DNA of 64,000 bases from Pseudogymnoascus destructans (taxonomy: Eukaryota; Ascomycota; Leotiomycetes; Thelebolales; Thelebolaceae). Every line of letters begins with the position of its first letter. Position 1 is the stretch's first letter. Positions 34,197-45,483 of this stretch are shown here, piece by piece. The position numbers and the translations under genes are program-made. The notes beneath the pieces are model-generated. The model made no database searches and had not been told where the DNA came from. It saw nothing but the letters and a program-made list of their open reading frames with translations. The DNA lies in assembly GCF_001641265.1 (NCBI RefSeq), contig NW_020167536.1, positions 744,001-808,000 of the forward strand, given 5' to 3'.

Positions 34197-35641
34197 TACT
34201 CCTCTTGCATCTGAGATCGGCGCAGCTGACAGTCCTTTGAGTCCTTCTCTATCCCCTTTTCCGTCCGAATAAGGCAACAGGTGGACCTTAAGTCTTTACT
34301 GCATTGTGCGTATGGCCATTAGTGGAGGATCAAACGGTTACGACTGGAATTACTTTCGGCATTGTATATTAGAATATAGTAAATAGGGGAAATGAAATCA
34401 ATTATCTCCTAGAACTCTCCGAAAATGTGTCTACTGTCAAATTAGTAATATAATAGTATCATAAGAGTCTAATACAAATCCGAGTCTATATTATACTCAG
34501 TCCGTTATTATCACAGTTCAATTCCGAAACTATGTCGAGACTATTTCATTACTATGTCCTTCAAAACTCGATTATTAGTTTCATTTACTGGTTATATTTG
34601 GTGTCGCTAAGCTCGCTCGAAAGACCTATCATAGTGTCGGATTGTGTCGTTGTGGAGAGATTTTATCGGGTAACTAGTCCTGGACTTGTTTAGGGTGTCT
34701 TACTCAGCCCACATATGCCCCATATAAATTTCTTCTGGCACCCTATTACAGTCTGTCACAACCATGTAAAAAAATGGGCCTCCGCCGGTAAGGTACCTGA
34801 AGGTTTAGTGAAGGGTCGACCGTACACACGGGGCAGCTTAAACCCCACGGGCCGTTAGCCGTGGGGTTAGGCGTTTACCCCGCATGAAGGATCCAGTATA
34901 GATTATGGAATCGGCTCAAAATATGGACCTGTACATACAAATTCGATATACACTACAGTAGTCATAAATAAGGAAGAGTTCAATCGCCGTTTGGGTTAGC
35001 CATAAGGAATAGTTCATTCGTCGTTTCAACAGGCTATTGCCCGTCTGGATAGGCTATGCTATGCACGGAGGAGTGATAACCGCCGCACATCCCGCACCCA
35101 GCAAATCCGACACTGAAAACCCCCTCCTTTTCTTACCCTCAAGGGCCATGTATCCCCTATTCTATACATATATAAATAGACTGCCCCCTCAATCCTACCG
35201 GCCTTTCAATGCGAGGCTGTGCGTTTGTTATAGTGCCGCTGTAAGTCTGATGGCCCGAAATTTGCGAATAAATACGGTAAGCCGTTGGAAAGTTGCAAGC
35301 TGAAAACTGCCATAGCCGCCATATAACCGACTGTCACGCTCTAAAGCAGTGCGACGGCGTTTAAGACATTCAGGCCTCGCTGTACAAAGTAAGCATACTG
35401 TTCGAGGCCAATTGTATGCGTGTCAGTCGGGTTATGCGCAGGTCAGCTGATGCAGATCAATATGGTTGGGTCTTGTCAATATGCACGGAGGCCTTTCTTT
35501 TACTATGTGCCACTGATGAAAGTCCAAGGGGAATAGAAGGCTTGTATCTTTACACTTTGTAGCGTGTTCGCTCATATGGTCAATGTTCGGGGACTTGCGA
35601 CGATTTGAAGTTATTGGAACTGAAATAAGTACCTTTGCATA
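34197..35641. other. AT-rich non-coding stretch right of the large element
   Basis: No ORF with a recognisable motif is present. A 10-bp stem (AACCCCACGG at 34841-34850 with 34859-34868, loop 8) lies in a locally GC-rich patch that may mark the end of a repeat. A weak partial match to the palindrome (CCTGTACATACA) is at about 34928. Confidence 0.4.
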
Positions 35642-37779
35642 ACGTAGGTCATGGCGTAACGGGGGTAATGGCGTAACGGGGGTAGTGGGGTCGGAACCAC
35701 CCCATCAAACCTACAACCCTATTAACTACTACTACTACTATGCTAGAATGGTCCGTCAGAAGAGTATAAAGGCTCAAGAACGCGAAATTCAAATTCAAAA
35801 AGCTATATTAGCTATTAAATCAAATCAATACAAATCAATATATGCTGCTGCAAAAGCTTTAGGGCTACCAGAGGAGACCCTCCGCTGTCGCATAAATGGA
35901 AGGCACACACGTGTAGAAGCACGCCAGCACCAGCAACTCCTATCAAAAACTCAAGAGCAGACCCTCTCAAAGTGGATTAAAGAGCTTACTGGAAGTGGTT
36001 ACGCTCCTAGCCATCGGATATTACGTGAGGTTGCAGAGGAAGTCCGGTCAAACAAGTGTCGGGTCTTCCAAACCCAGGTGAGCCGACCTACAGAGTTAGT
36101 TGACCAGCTCAGTCAGGTCAACTACCAACCCATCAAACCTGCTATAGACTGGCAGACTCGGCTATTTCTAACTAGTGGCTTGGCAGACCCCATCAAACCA
36201 ACCGGCTCAGCAGCAGATCCGACCAACCCAGCAGACCCGACCGACTCAGCAGTCCCGACCGACTCAGCAGACCCGACCAACTCAGCAGACCCGACCAACT
36301 CAACAGACACAACCTCAAATCCCTAACTTACCTCTTGGGCAAGAGTGGGTGCCATGGTTCATTCAAAGGCATCCTAACTTACGTGTTAAGTTAGGAAGGA
36401 GGGTTGAGGCACAAAGGATGAATGGGGTCACAAAGCAGGTGTTGAAGGCGTGGTTTGACGCGTACAAGAGCCTCACAACAGAGCTAAAAATCGAAAATCA
36501 CAACACCTACAACATGGATGAGACTGGGTTTTCAATTGGAACAATGCAATCAACAAGAATTATCGTGGATTCAAGCCTTAGGACGCGTTTTCAAGCCCAT
36601 CCAGGCCGGCAGGAATGGGTGTCTGCTGTTGAGTGCATCTGCATGGATGGAACAACCACCGACCCCCTCATTATCTTCAAGGGACAGAATATACTACAGA
36701 GCTGGATTCCAAAGGAGGTTATAAGCAAATGGCACTTCTCTGCAAATACAAAAGGGTGGACAAGCAATCTTCATGGATTAGAGTGGCTAAAACGCGTTTT
36801 TGAGCCCTCTACAAGAGCAAAAGCAACACTTCCAAATGGACAACTACAACAAAGGCTCCTTATTTGTGATGGCCATGATAGCCATATAAGCGGAAACTTC
36901 ATATCACACTGCATACAGAATCGAATATCGCTCCTTATAATACCTCCACATACCTCACATATACTTTAACCACTTGATGTTGCAATTTTTGGACCTCTGA
37001 AAAAACACCTTACAACTGCTCTCTCTCGCCTGCAGCTACTACGCATACAGAAGTCGGAATGGATGGATGCATACATACAAGCAAGAGCAGCTGCTTTTTC
37101 AATTTTAAATATTAATTCTGCTTGGAGAGGGAGTGGGTTACAGCCATTCCAGCCACAGACAGTCATACGCGCAGCTACACTTCCTACAACAGACGCACCC
37201 TTAGAACGGCCAAGGACTCCAACAGAGCATGATATTTTTGAGAAAGTATTTTTGAATAGCAGTCCTCCTCATTTTCAGACACTTCACAAAGCAAATACAG
37301 TTCTCTCTTCTACAATAAGTCGTGGCATTCTCAACACTACTACAAAGCGATATATTCATAAGTTAGCAGATGAGACAGAGCGGCTCAATACATGCCACAT
37401 ACTACAACAAAGGGAGACAGATAACTTGCGCTCAATTATTCAGAAGCGCAGAGTACAAAATAAGGGCAAGAGAGCAGTTTTGAAGGGTCAATTCCACATC
37501 ACAACTGAGGAGTTGCAGTCGCAAGTAGCAGAAGCAGAAGCAGCAACAACAGCTACATCACAAAAGTCGAAAATATCAACAACTCCACAAGTTACAACAT
37601 CTATAATTGATCTAATTGATGATGGGAGTGAGGAGGAGCTATTTGACAGTGATATAGATGAATTAGCATGGTAATGGTAGAACTATTTTCAATTATTTTG
37701 AAGCTGCTCATATTTTGAAGGGGTGGCTTACCCCACCATCCCGGTATGGCCATGGCCCCGGTATGGCCACGACCTACGT
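35642..37779 (+). mobile_element. Fot/pogo-type DNA transposon, 2138 bp, TA target site
   Basis: The left end begins ACGTAGGTCATGGCGTAACG and the right end in reverse complement ACGTAGGTCGTGGCCATACC. TA flanks both sides (35640-35641 and 37780-37781). Each end holds a tandem pair of units of about 17 bp (ATGGCGTAACGGGGGTA at the left). The element carries one transposase gene with a single nonsense codon. Confidence 0.9.
35748..37674 (+). pseudogene. Fot/pogo DDE_1 transposase, nearly intact, one CAA-to-TAA stop
   Basis: ATG 35748 begins MVRQKSIKAQEREIQIQK, with a psq-type helix-turn-helix (SIYAAAKALGLPEETLRCRI) and a second HTH (KWIKELTGSGYAPSHRILREVAEEV). A probable intron, 36077-36187 (GTGAGC, branch CTAAC, acceptor CAG), restores the frame; otherwise there is a frameshift. 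A repetitive TQQTRP stretch follows, then WVPWFIQRHPNL, and the DDE_1 domain with NMDETGFSIG, LLICDGHDSHIS and PLDVAIFGPLKKHL. TAA at 36967 replaces the Gln of the usual HILQPLDV. The C-terminus ends in an acidic tail at 37674. Apart from the stop it looks functional. Confidence 0.85.
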
Positions 37780-38339
37780 TACAGTGTAACGGTACAAGTA
37801 CCCCATCACACCTGCCATGTCTCACCTGGCTTTCAGCGATAAGAATTGCTGAAAGCTCAATCACCTTGCCAGCAACTTGGACACCATTAATTGGGACAGA
37901 TAAGGTACAGAATTGCTTCTTAAACATCTATGGATATAGTTTCCGCTGGAGACATGATCCTCACACCAGAATAACAAAGATCTTGCGCAATGGCATCACT
38001 CCTGCCTGGATAGTAATGGCCTGGACAGTTACACTCGTCGTGCCTGGAGTTTTCATATTCACTGCTCAGGCCTTCTAAACTATAGTTGCTGAAGCCATTA
38101 CCTATCACATATACTTGCGGCTTGGCTGCGAGTTCATGATAACGATGGAAACTTGAAACTGCAATACCAATGAGAGGATTGCGATCGGCAGACTGGGTGA
38201 CCACGCGAGGCCGGATCTTTGTGTGGCGATCGGGGTGGCGTTTGAGCAAGGTGCGAGCTGTTCTTCTTCAACAAGAAATGACATTCTAGATGCCTATCCC
38301 TAGGAATAATGCTGCACTGACAAGCATTGCCATAGCGTG

Positions 38340-39055
38340 AGGGACAGCCCATGCTTCACAAGACTCAGTTCTTTCTGTTCAAGGCGACGCACTATTGAGA
38401 TACACCTACCACGTCCGCTTGGGGACGACCCTTCGGCTTATATTACATATTCCGAACATCGAACACACAATGAGCGCATCGTCACTCAAACTCCCAACCC
38501 AGCTGGGTGACGCGGAGAATTCGTTCGGCCTTGACAGCTTGACAGACAGAGAATAACGTCAGCAAAATTGTGGCCTGGATCCCATCCCCATCCATCCTCC
38601 TCGCTTCCGGACGGAAAGAAAGTACATTGGCTGGCTCGTACTCGTACCTCGCTTTTGGTGGATCCAGGTCGGCACAAGCAACATCCGCCTTTTAGACTCT
38701 TGGCATCACTGTCTCTTTGGCCAAGCGCCGAAGAGACCCCCAGGATAGCACCCAAGAACGTCCCTAGTGGCTCCCCAACTGGTCCTAGTAACGCCCCTAT
38801 AGGCCTTGGCTTTGGGGCTGGGTCAATTGGTGGGGACACTAGGGACGTTCTTGTGAAAACGATGCACGATTTCTAACCGCCGACCTTTAAGCTCCGATGT
38901 CCGATACTGTGCTGACAGCTGCATTATCTCTTTTCTATTTGGTTGACATCCCTTACCTTTCTCTGACGTGTTTTCCTTTCTTTCCTTTCAGAGTCGATTT
39001 CGACATATCTGTATCCTGCGCGCGGACAGGTCCCAACGTCGTTGTTGTTGTCGAG
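38340..39055. other. upstream region of the RTA1-like gene
   Basis: No gene is supported here. Just before 38992 there is a strong pyrimidine tract ending TTTCAG, which may be the 3' end of an intron in the 5' untranslated region. If so, transcription starts upstream of about 38900. Confidence 0.4.
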
Positions 39056-40074
39056 ATGTACTACAAGATCTGCAGGGAGGTGTCGAACCTATGTCCGGTC
39101 TCCGCGACCACCTACGGGTACTATCCGAACTTCGGGGGTAACGTCTTCTTCACCGCATTCTTCGGCGCGTTGTTCATTGCCGGCCTCGCCATCGGCATCC
39201 GCGGGAAGACATGGACGTTCGCGCTGGCCCTGGGAATCGGGTCGGGATTGGAGATGTTGGGGTATGTGGGGAGAGTGATGATGCATAAAAATCCGTGGGA
39301 CTCCGCGGGGTTCAAGATGCAGATCTGCTGTATTATTTTGGGGCCGTCATTCCTCGCGGCATGTGTCTACTTGACGATGAAGCACCTTGTCCTTCACTTC
39401 GGACCGGAACACTCGCTCCTCAAGGCTCGCCTCTATCCATGGATCTTCGTCGGCTGTGATCTGGGATCGATTGTTCTCCAGGCCATTGGTGGCGGCGTCG
39501 CAGCGAGTGCGGGTGACACGGGCAACAAGAAGCTGCTGGATGCCGGCAACGGGTTGATCGTTGCTGGTATTTCCTTCCAGGTGGCCACCATGGTTGTCTG
39601 TGGGCTTCTCGCTGCGACGTATGTTTTCCGATATAAGAAGGCGAAGAGGGTCGGGACTCCGACCACAGAGAAGAACGAGTATAATGCAGGCGAGAAGCGC
39701 AAGCTGAGGATGTTCTGCATCGCTATTTCTATCGCATACACCACTATCTTGACTCGCTGTGTCTATCGGTGAGTGCATATCCATATGACCAGCATTATTT
39801 CTGGCGGCTAACGAATTCTAGTCTCCCTGAAATGGCTGGCGGCTGGGGAAACCCACTGATGCAGAACGAACTCGAGTTTTTGACCCTGGACGGAGCGTAA
39901 GTTAAATAGCTTCCAACATTTGATACATCTTACTAACGACCACGAAGAATGATTGCCATTGCAACCCTAGCTATGACCGTTTTCCACCCTGCATTTTACT
40001 TGCCAGCTATGAGCTCGAGGAAGTCTGTCGCAGTCACAGAGAGCCCTCCACAAGCGAGTAAGGAGTTCAGCTAA
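39056..40074 (+). CDS. RTA1-like seven-span membrane protein
   Basis: Exons 39056-39768, 39822-39896 and 39948-40074 give 304 residues with consistent splice phases. I chose ATG 39056 because the product then starts MYYKICREVSNLCPVSATTYGYYPNF, the usual cysteine-containing N-terminus before the first membrane span. Seven hydrophobic spans follow, with family features such as ALGIGSGLEMLGYVGRV, IILGPSFLAACVYLTMKHLV, FVGCDLGSIVLQAIGGG and FLTLDGAMIAIATLAMTVFHP. RTA1-family proteins sit in the plasma membrane and are linked to lipid movement and to resistance to toxic lipids such as 7-aminocholesterol in yeast. The gene appears intact. Confidence 0.85.
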
Positions 40075-40572
40075 TTGCAGCCATTTTTTTACGTATTTTT
40101 AGTGGGGGTTATAAAGGATTATAGAGGGGCGTTTGGATATGGAAGTCCATCTGAAACAATATTAAGCAGCCATTTTAAACAGTAACGTATTTCACAAGCG
40201 AGTCGGACACACAAGCGGGTCGGACACTGAATTTCTCACCTAAAATCAAGAAATTTGCAAGGCAATAACTCAACAACAGCTTAATAATATATATTAAAAG
40301 TATATTTCCAGCTTTTTATACTTCGTTAAATTCCTACCTAATTATCTAGGAATAATCTATGCATTAATTCTTGAGATATTAAGTGTAAGCGCTGATGTAG
40401 GCGCTGAAATTTAGACTAGGCCGTTATATCTCAATATCTATCGTTCTAATTGCTCTAAAACTGCATGTAAATGAATCTATGTGTATAGATAAAGGTGAAT
40501 ACACACTTTTAAAATATACTACTAAGTTGTTGTTGAGTTATTATCTTCGAAAATTTCTTGATTATGGGTGAG
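40075..40572. other. 3' flank of the RTA1-like gene, no gene
   Basis: This is AT-rich sequence without ORFs of interest. A short direct repeat (ACAAGCG-GTCGGACAC type, twice at about 40193-40228) is present. The gene's terminator should lie within the first 200 bp. Confidence 0.35.
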
Positions 40573-41481
40573 TGTCATACTGACATTCGTTGCACTCAGT
40601 TTGCTATCAAACTCAAGAGCAAACTTAGAAATCTCCTCCAAACCTACAAGTCACTATACATATTTTGGCTTATCACACCAACAACAAGAGCAATACTACT
40701 CAATGATTGCTACAACCGTCTACGATTCATTACACGTCATCGCTCCTTAGTTACTGGGCCGATATTACCACATAGCATATCTCTACAACCCTCTATGATT
40801 CATTACACATCATCACTCCTTAGTTACTGGGCTAATACCACCACATGACATATCTCTACCAACTAGAGGCCTAGGAACATGAACGATAGCTCCAAAAGCT
40901 TCTACGACCCTCTATGATTCATTACACATCATCGCTCCTTAGTTAACCACAAGATTGGTTAAGTTATGACATAATTTGTCTATAGGGGTACTCTGACCTT
41001 GGACCTCCTTTTCACTTCCTATAGGCTAGGAACCTAAGAGATGGTTCTATGGGATTCTCTTATGTTGACTACAGTTACCAAGCCTGGCTAGTCATGGGAA
41101 GTCATGGAAAATGAGAGAACTACACTCCTTTGGCATAAATAGGATTGCCCTTTCCTTAAGAAAGGGCAAGCAGACAATACAGTAAATCGACTATCACATA
41201 CTTCCACGTCTTTTACAAGCTTCCAAGCATTCATCTTGTTACTCCTTGTTTCTGAAAAGTCAGTGAGGTGTTAACCTCTGACTTACCCCTGAGTTCCCAG
41301 ACTCAACATTTGTTGCAACTTGTCTGAACCACTTCACTACATCACACACCTGATTGCTGCGTTGTGGAATAGTCTAAGCTACAACCCTTTGGCTCTGTTT
41401 CCTAAGACAGTGTGTTGTCTTAGTAAAATCATCCCTTCCTTGGGTGGCTAGATTCTCACATCTGGTGCACCCACCATTACA
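40573..41481 (+). repeat. second copy of the 936-bp LTR-like element, opposite orientation
   Basis: It runs from TGTCATACTGAC to CCACCATTACA and matches the reverse complement of 21287-22222 over almost its whole length. It differs by internal repeats: a block of roughly 70 bp containing GATTCATTACAC-TCATC and CTCCTTAGTTA occurs three times here but once in the other copy. No matching 5-bp duplication is visible at its ends, so one end may be rearranged or it may be one LTR of a decayed element. Confidence 0.7.
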
Positions 41482-41749
41482 TTTCCCTCATGCCCCACGA
41501 TGCATATAAGTAGCTGTAAAATCAACCTCCTTGCTATATCTACATCAGCTTTATCAGCTGCTGTTGCTCCTCCTAGAGGGTACTGTAGAGTCTCGTTACA
41601 GATGAGAACTTGCCATACTTCTCCTAAAATACCTTCCAATCTCTCTAGCATGCAACAAATGAGTAATAAACAAACTAATATATACGTTAGCATGGAGGTA
41701 ATAAGGTGTGTTAGAGTAGCTTACCCTCCATTAACACTAGTTATTCTTA

Positions 41750-42420
41750 ATTACCTTCTAGTAAGTATCTTCCAATACTTGAGTGTATACTTTAGTCGTT
41801 AATAATGAGGGTTTTTCCCTCGTCCTAGTCGAGGATAAGCTGTGGTAATTCCCTATATGCTTGATATGTTTTTGATGGTGGAATGGGAATTGAGGAAATA
41901 AGAACAAGCTCTCCTTTATTAAGGGAATCAAGCTCTATATAATTCTCTTTGTCATTAGTAGCGAGCCTTTTTGATAAGGCTGGTGGTAGGTGGAGTAGCT
42001 GAGGTTGCTAAATGGTAGGTGACTCTACTCTTTGACTTTCCTCGTTCTTAATGACCCTTTTAGGTTCTTTGCCTACATTGTCCCTCTTCCTTTTTGGCTC
42101 ATTTAGAACAACAAGTTTGTAGGATTCCTTGATAAGAACGAAATATTTCTTGCTATTATACCTTTAGCACCTATATATATGTAAATATAATAATATAATA
42201 CCTTTCAGCTTCATATATAGCTAGGTTAAAGGCATTAGCCCAGCTTAGAAGTCAGTGTTTCTTAGTAATTGTTCTTGTATCAGAATCAATTATATTTTTA
42301 GGTGGAATAAATGATTTAATTGATGTGTGGCCAGCGTTAATTTCTTGTTGTAAACGAGCATTTGAAGACATCTTCTTCTCTCTTGATAGGAGCGACATTT
42401 TTAATATAATTATACCTAGA
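41750..42420 (-). pseudogene. decayed minus-strand coding sequence, family unknown
   Basis: Reading leftward from about 42400, MSLLSREKKMSSNARLQQEI and SFIPPKNIIDSDTRTITKKH are open. After an AT-rich break a further stretch reads RLATNDKENYIELDSLNKGE and ISSIPIPPSKTYQAYRELPQ, with several stops. Runs of sensible protein sequence separated by stops suggest an old gene, probably from a mobile element. I do not recognise the family. Confidence 0.3.
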
Positions 42421-42589
42421 TTATTTTATTAAGTTATTTAATAATAATGCCTATATATATTTAATAGGACAGTACAAAAGTCTCGTTGTTAGCAAGGATT
42501 AGGGCTATTCCTTGTTAGTAGCGAGGATTCCTCTTTAGTTGCAAGGGAGCACCTTTCTCTTACTTACCTTTTACTTAAGATAGATACAA

Positions 42590-42850
42590 TTGCTAAGAAT
42601 GAGGATTTTGAAGACGAGGATTTTGAAGATGAGGATCTTCTTACAGCAACACAGCAATTATTAGCCGACGAGTTACAAGCTTAGAATGCATATGAAGACT
42701 TTAGTTTTAGTTAAAGTACAAGCCAAATTAAGCAGTCGTCAAATGCTGCTTTAGCACCTACAACACCTGCAAACTCTACTATAGCATGGCTCCACTTACA
42801 GCTATAGGGCAGCAAGTCCTCATTGTCAAGGCTGGTAGGGGTGTCTGAAT
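42590..42850 (+). pseudogene. decayed plus-strand fragment with acidic repeats
   Basis: The sequence encodes KNEDFEDEDFEDEDLLTATQ followed by QLLADELQA, a stop, and NAYEDFSFS, a stop, then SQIKQSSNAALAPTTPANST. It looks like a decayed acidic protein tail from a mobile element. There is no family assignment. Confidence 0.25.
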
Positions 42851-43095
42851 TATCGTTAGTAATGAGGAATTACAGAAGGAGTACTACTTATGCTAGGGGA
42901 GTGGCATTAGTGCATTTCTATACAGCCTAAATCATTGTTAACAATGAGACAAACAAGATAAAAATACAAGAACATGTAACAGTAACTTCTAAACAATAGA
43001 AGACACAGAGGTTTCTTGCGTAAGGTTGACTTAACAGAGGAGGCAGGGGATTAAACACAAAGGCTTTCTAAGTAACACGTTACAGTATAAGAAGT

Positions 43096-43906
43096 TCTTC
43101 GAGGCTCATTCAAGAAATTCGAAAGCTCGTCCATGGATGCCACGATGAGCTCAACGCACTAGGGCCTTCTTGACAGACATTTATGGAACAGCGGCAGTAC
43201 CTGACCCAGCTAGTAGCCACATATCAGAGAACAGCAATTGACAGCCTATCTGGTCATTACGACTCTGACCTAGAGCCCGAGCATCATCTCAAGCTCAGAA
43301 TGCATATCTAAAATGCCAACGAGGCTTTTGGTAGATCGATAGAGTCATGCGGACATACTAGGCCATTTAATATGGTTGATGGTACCATCGATAAGTCTTT
43401 TGGCTGTGGTCCCTTTGAAAAGCATTTGAAGAACAAGAACATCAATGATTGGATTCTCAACCAATATCGACAGTCATGTGGAGTGGAGTTGCCTGGCACC
43501 GTCAACCCAGTCGTCCTCGAGAGTTTGTTCCAGCAGAGTCCATATGTTGGGGGCCTCTAGCAGAACAGCATGTAGTCAAAGTTAAGGAGATCGTTCGCAA
43601 CTTTAACCAGGTGCTCCTAGAAAGCCTTGTTCCAGAGGATGTCCTTCATGCTAAAATTGAGGCGCATAATCTTACCTTTTAATGCTGCACACGCCGCTGC
43701 CATTGTGCAACTTAGCCAGATCATAGCTGATGAAAGAAGTGGTATCCTTCAAACAATCAACCACTATTTTACAGATACACTAGCGAAAACATGTGAAGAG
43801 TGAGTCTTGAACCAATTGAAGGAGGTCAGATTGGAGGATGGTCAGTACCAGATAGGCTGCGCACCACTCACTCAATACTCGGCTCACTCGCTTAGTGGGT
43901 TACTCA
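43096..43906 (+). pseudogene. dynamin-like GTPase, C-terminal (stalk/GED) fragment
   Basis: The frame reads IQEIRKLVHGCHDELNALGPS, then TGA, then QTFMEQRQYLTQLVATYQ and LKLRMHI, then TAA, then NANEAFGRSIESCGHTRPF. It continues with NQYRQSCGVELPGTVNPVVL and, after a shift near 43555, QHVVKVKEIVRNFNQVLLESLV. A last piece reads QLSQIIADERSGILQTINHYFTDT. The ELPG-x-NP motif and the order of blocks match fungal dynamin-like proteins, whose stalk assembles on membranes. The GTPase domain is missing. The two stops are explained by CGA to TGA and CAA to TAA. Confidence 0.7.
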
Positions 43907-44429
43907 GATAGGTGAGTAGCTGAACCTTTTACTCGACTTGGTGAGTGAGGTCAATACTCAGTTACTCTGTAAAACCCCAGTGAGTACTCAGCTATCACAT
44001 GTAAGATTTATGCACCATGTGAACAGTCCCTCATACAATTAATACTGTTTTATGGTTAAGTTAAAGTATTACATCTATCAGCATCACTCTTGCCATCTCT
44101 AGTAAGCTGTGAGAACGAATCATGTATATTCCTCTATCTAAGTACTACGATTATCAGAAGATTATCAGAATGCTATTATCTATTATATATGCTTAAGAAC
44201 ATCTCTCTACCTTGCTTGATGAGGCCGGCTAGACCTACTAATATCTATAGTATTTATGGGGTCTTGACAAGTAGCTTGAAAGATATCAAGTAAATATCTT
44301 CTAGTCTTCCAAGCATGTTAGATAGGCGTTAGTGGCGAGGACGGCATATCCTTATCTTTTCCTTCTCTTAGACACTAGGAACGCTTGTCGTGAGAAATGG
44401 AGCTTGCTATTTCCTAGGCACAAGAGGCC

Positions 44430-44621
44430 ATGGCAAGGAAGCTCCATGTTTCCAAGCAACAATGTTTATTGAAAAGTCGAGGAGGAGAGGTCTGTCATGG
44501 TCTAAAGACCCTTAATGAGCTAGATGAGGCAGAGGAGAGGGAGCGTAGGGAGGTAGAGACCAAAGGGCCTTCCTCGCACAGTCCTCCTACTACCATCTCT
44601 AAGGGCGTTGCCCCTAACTAG
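44430..44621 (+). pseudogene. charged C-terminal remnant, probably of a transposase
   Basis: A 63-codon ORF (MARKLHVSKQQCLLKSRG...ELDEAEERERREVETKG) preceded by an in-frame continuation resembles the charged coiled-coil tails of pogo-like transposases in fungi. There is no catalytic motif. It could also be a chance ORF in decayed repeat DNA. Confidence 0.25.
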
Positions 44622-45119
44622 GATCTCTTTACAGTCCTGTTGTAACGCTGACTTCTAAACGATAGAAGACACAGAGGTTTCTTGCGTAAGGTTGACTTGA
44701 CAGAGGAGGCAGGGGATTAGACACAAAGGCTTTCCAAGTAACACATTACAGTATTGTAAAGAATACTATATTGAGTTGAGCACGAAGCTCCTATCTAAGG
44801 AAATACTATCTACTTATATAGTGGCGTCGTGCCTCATGGGTAATCTGGATAGTTGGTGGATAGCTAGATATTCAGGATAGTTCGTGGATAGCTCAACTAT
44901 CCAATATCCACTAGTTTCTGCAACTATCCATTAGCCCCGTCACATGGCAGCCTACCCCGCTTCCCACTGTGACTCACACGTCACGTTACTAGGCCCTGGC
45001 CCTGTAACCATGATATCATGTTACTATAGCCGTAACACCTGTCTCCTAGCTTCTTTAAATATTAGGGTGTCGACGGTGAAATGCCTCTAGCAACTCTAGA
45101 CAGCTAAGGTTTTCTACCA

Positions 45120-45483
45120 TTTCCTATAAATTGTCTGTAGGTTCATAACCTTTCCATTTTATCAAAAACTCTTCCTTGCGTCCTACTAACCTTCTGTCTA
45201 GGATTGCTTCAACTTCATATTCAGTGATCTCATTTTCTAGTTAGAGTTCTATATCGGTCACAATCAGGGTGTTTACTCTTGCTGGTTCTAATAGTGAGAC
45301 ATGAAATACCAGGTGTAGTCTAGACTTCTTAGGTAGCTGTAGTCTGTAATTAACTAAGCTGACTTTGATTAATATTTTGAATGGTCCTAATTTTTTGAAG
45401 TCCAACTTTGTACTTGGTTGTTTCGTTTTGATGTGTTTCTGGAGTAGATATACTTTATCCCCCTCCTTAAAGGCAGGTTCCAT
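45120..45483 (-). pseudogene. chromovirus integrase C-terminus and chromodomain fragment
   Basis: Reading leftward, FKEGDKVYLLQKHIKTKQPS, RLQLPKKSRLHLVFHVSLL and, after a TAG, EYEVEAILDRRLVGRKEEFL are visible. They are followed by IKWKGYEPTDNL, a stop in place of Trp, and EMVENL. This is the integrase tail plus chromodomain of another gypsy element. Upstream pol is absent, so it is a 3' fragment joined to the pogo copy on its right. Confidence 0.75.

Larger units (their letters stand above)
24070..34200 (+). mobile_element. large CMC/Plavaka-like DNA element with three genes and repeated palindromes
   Basis: I infer a single element of about 10 kb. It contains a minus-strand accessory gene (24.0-25.2 kb), a plus-strand transposase (25.5-29.1 kb) and a plus-strand SNF2-type helicase (29.2-34.2 kb). 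Copies of one palindrome occur throughout this range, and I noticed none of similar quality outside it. The left edge interrupts a pogo fragment. I could not find terminal inverted repeats, so the exact ends, and whether the left end is truncated, are open. Confidence 0.6.
35611..38333 (-). pseudogene. unidentified host gene with a transposon in its last intron
   Basis: Reading leftward from ATG 38333, a hydrophobic start (MAMLVSAALFLGIGI) is followed in the same frame by TAG and TGA, which would be Gln and Arg codons before a C-to-T change. Then comes a clean stretch, RPRVVTQSADRNPLIGIAV...GNGFSNYSLEGLSSEYE, with a Cys-Pro-Gly patch (CNCPGHYYPG). One extra T in a TTT run near 37918 shifts the frame into KKQFCTLSVPINGVQVAGK...IAESQ. 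A GTGAGA donor at 37825 follows. The Fot/pogo element lies in this intron. Without it the intron would be 66 nt, ending TTTCAG at 35620, and the last exon would read FQ-stop. I do not recognise the family. A membrane-anchored or secreted protein of about 165 residues is likely. Confidence 0.45.
42975..44750 (+). repeat. pair of 110-bp direct repeats
   Basis: 42975-43084 and 44641-44750 are both 110 bp, about 90 percent alike by eye. Both begin TGTAAC, end (G/A)TTACA and are followed by GTAT. The TG...CA ends suggest small LTRs or MITEs. They bracket the dynamin-like pseudogene. No target duplication was found. Confidence 0.6.

Noticed and set aside
24028..34200. A Starship-type giant element
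   Set aside because: I found no tyrosine recombinase captain or other Starship hallmark. The visible recombination enzyme is a CMC/Plavaka-like transposase.
34841..34868. GC-rich stem-loop as a transcription terminator
   Set aside because: Eukaryotic polymerase II genes do not need such terminators and no gene ends nearby. It is more likely a repeat remnant.
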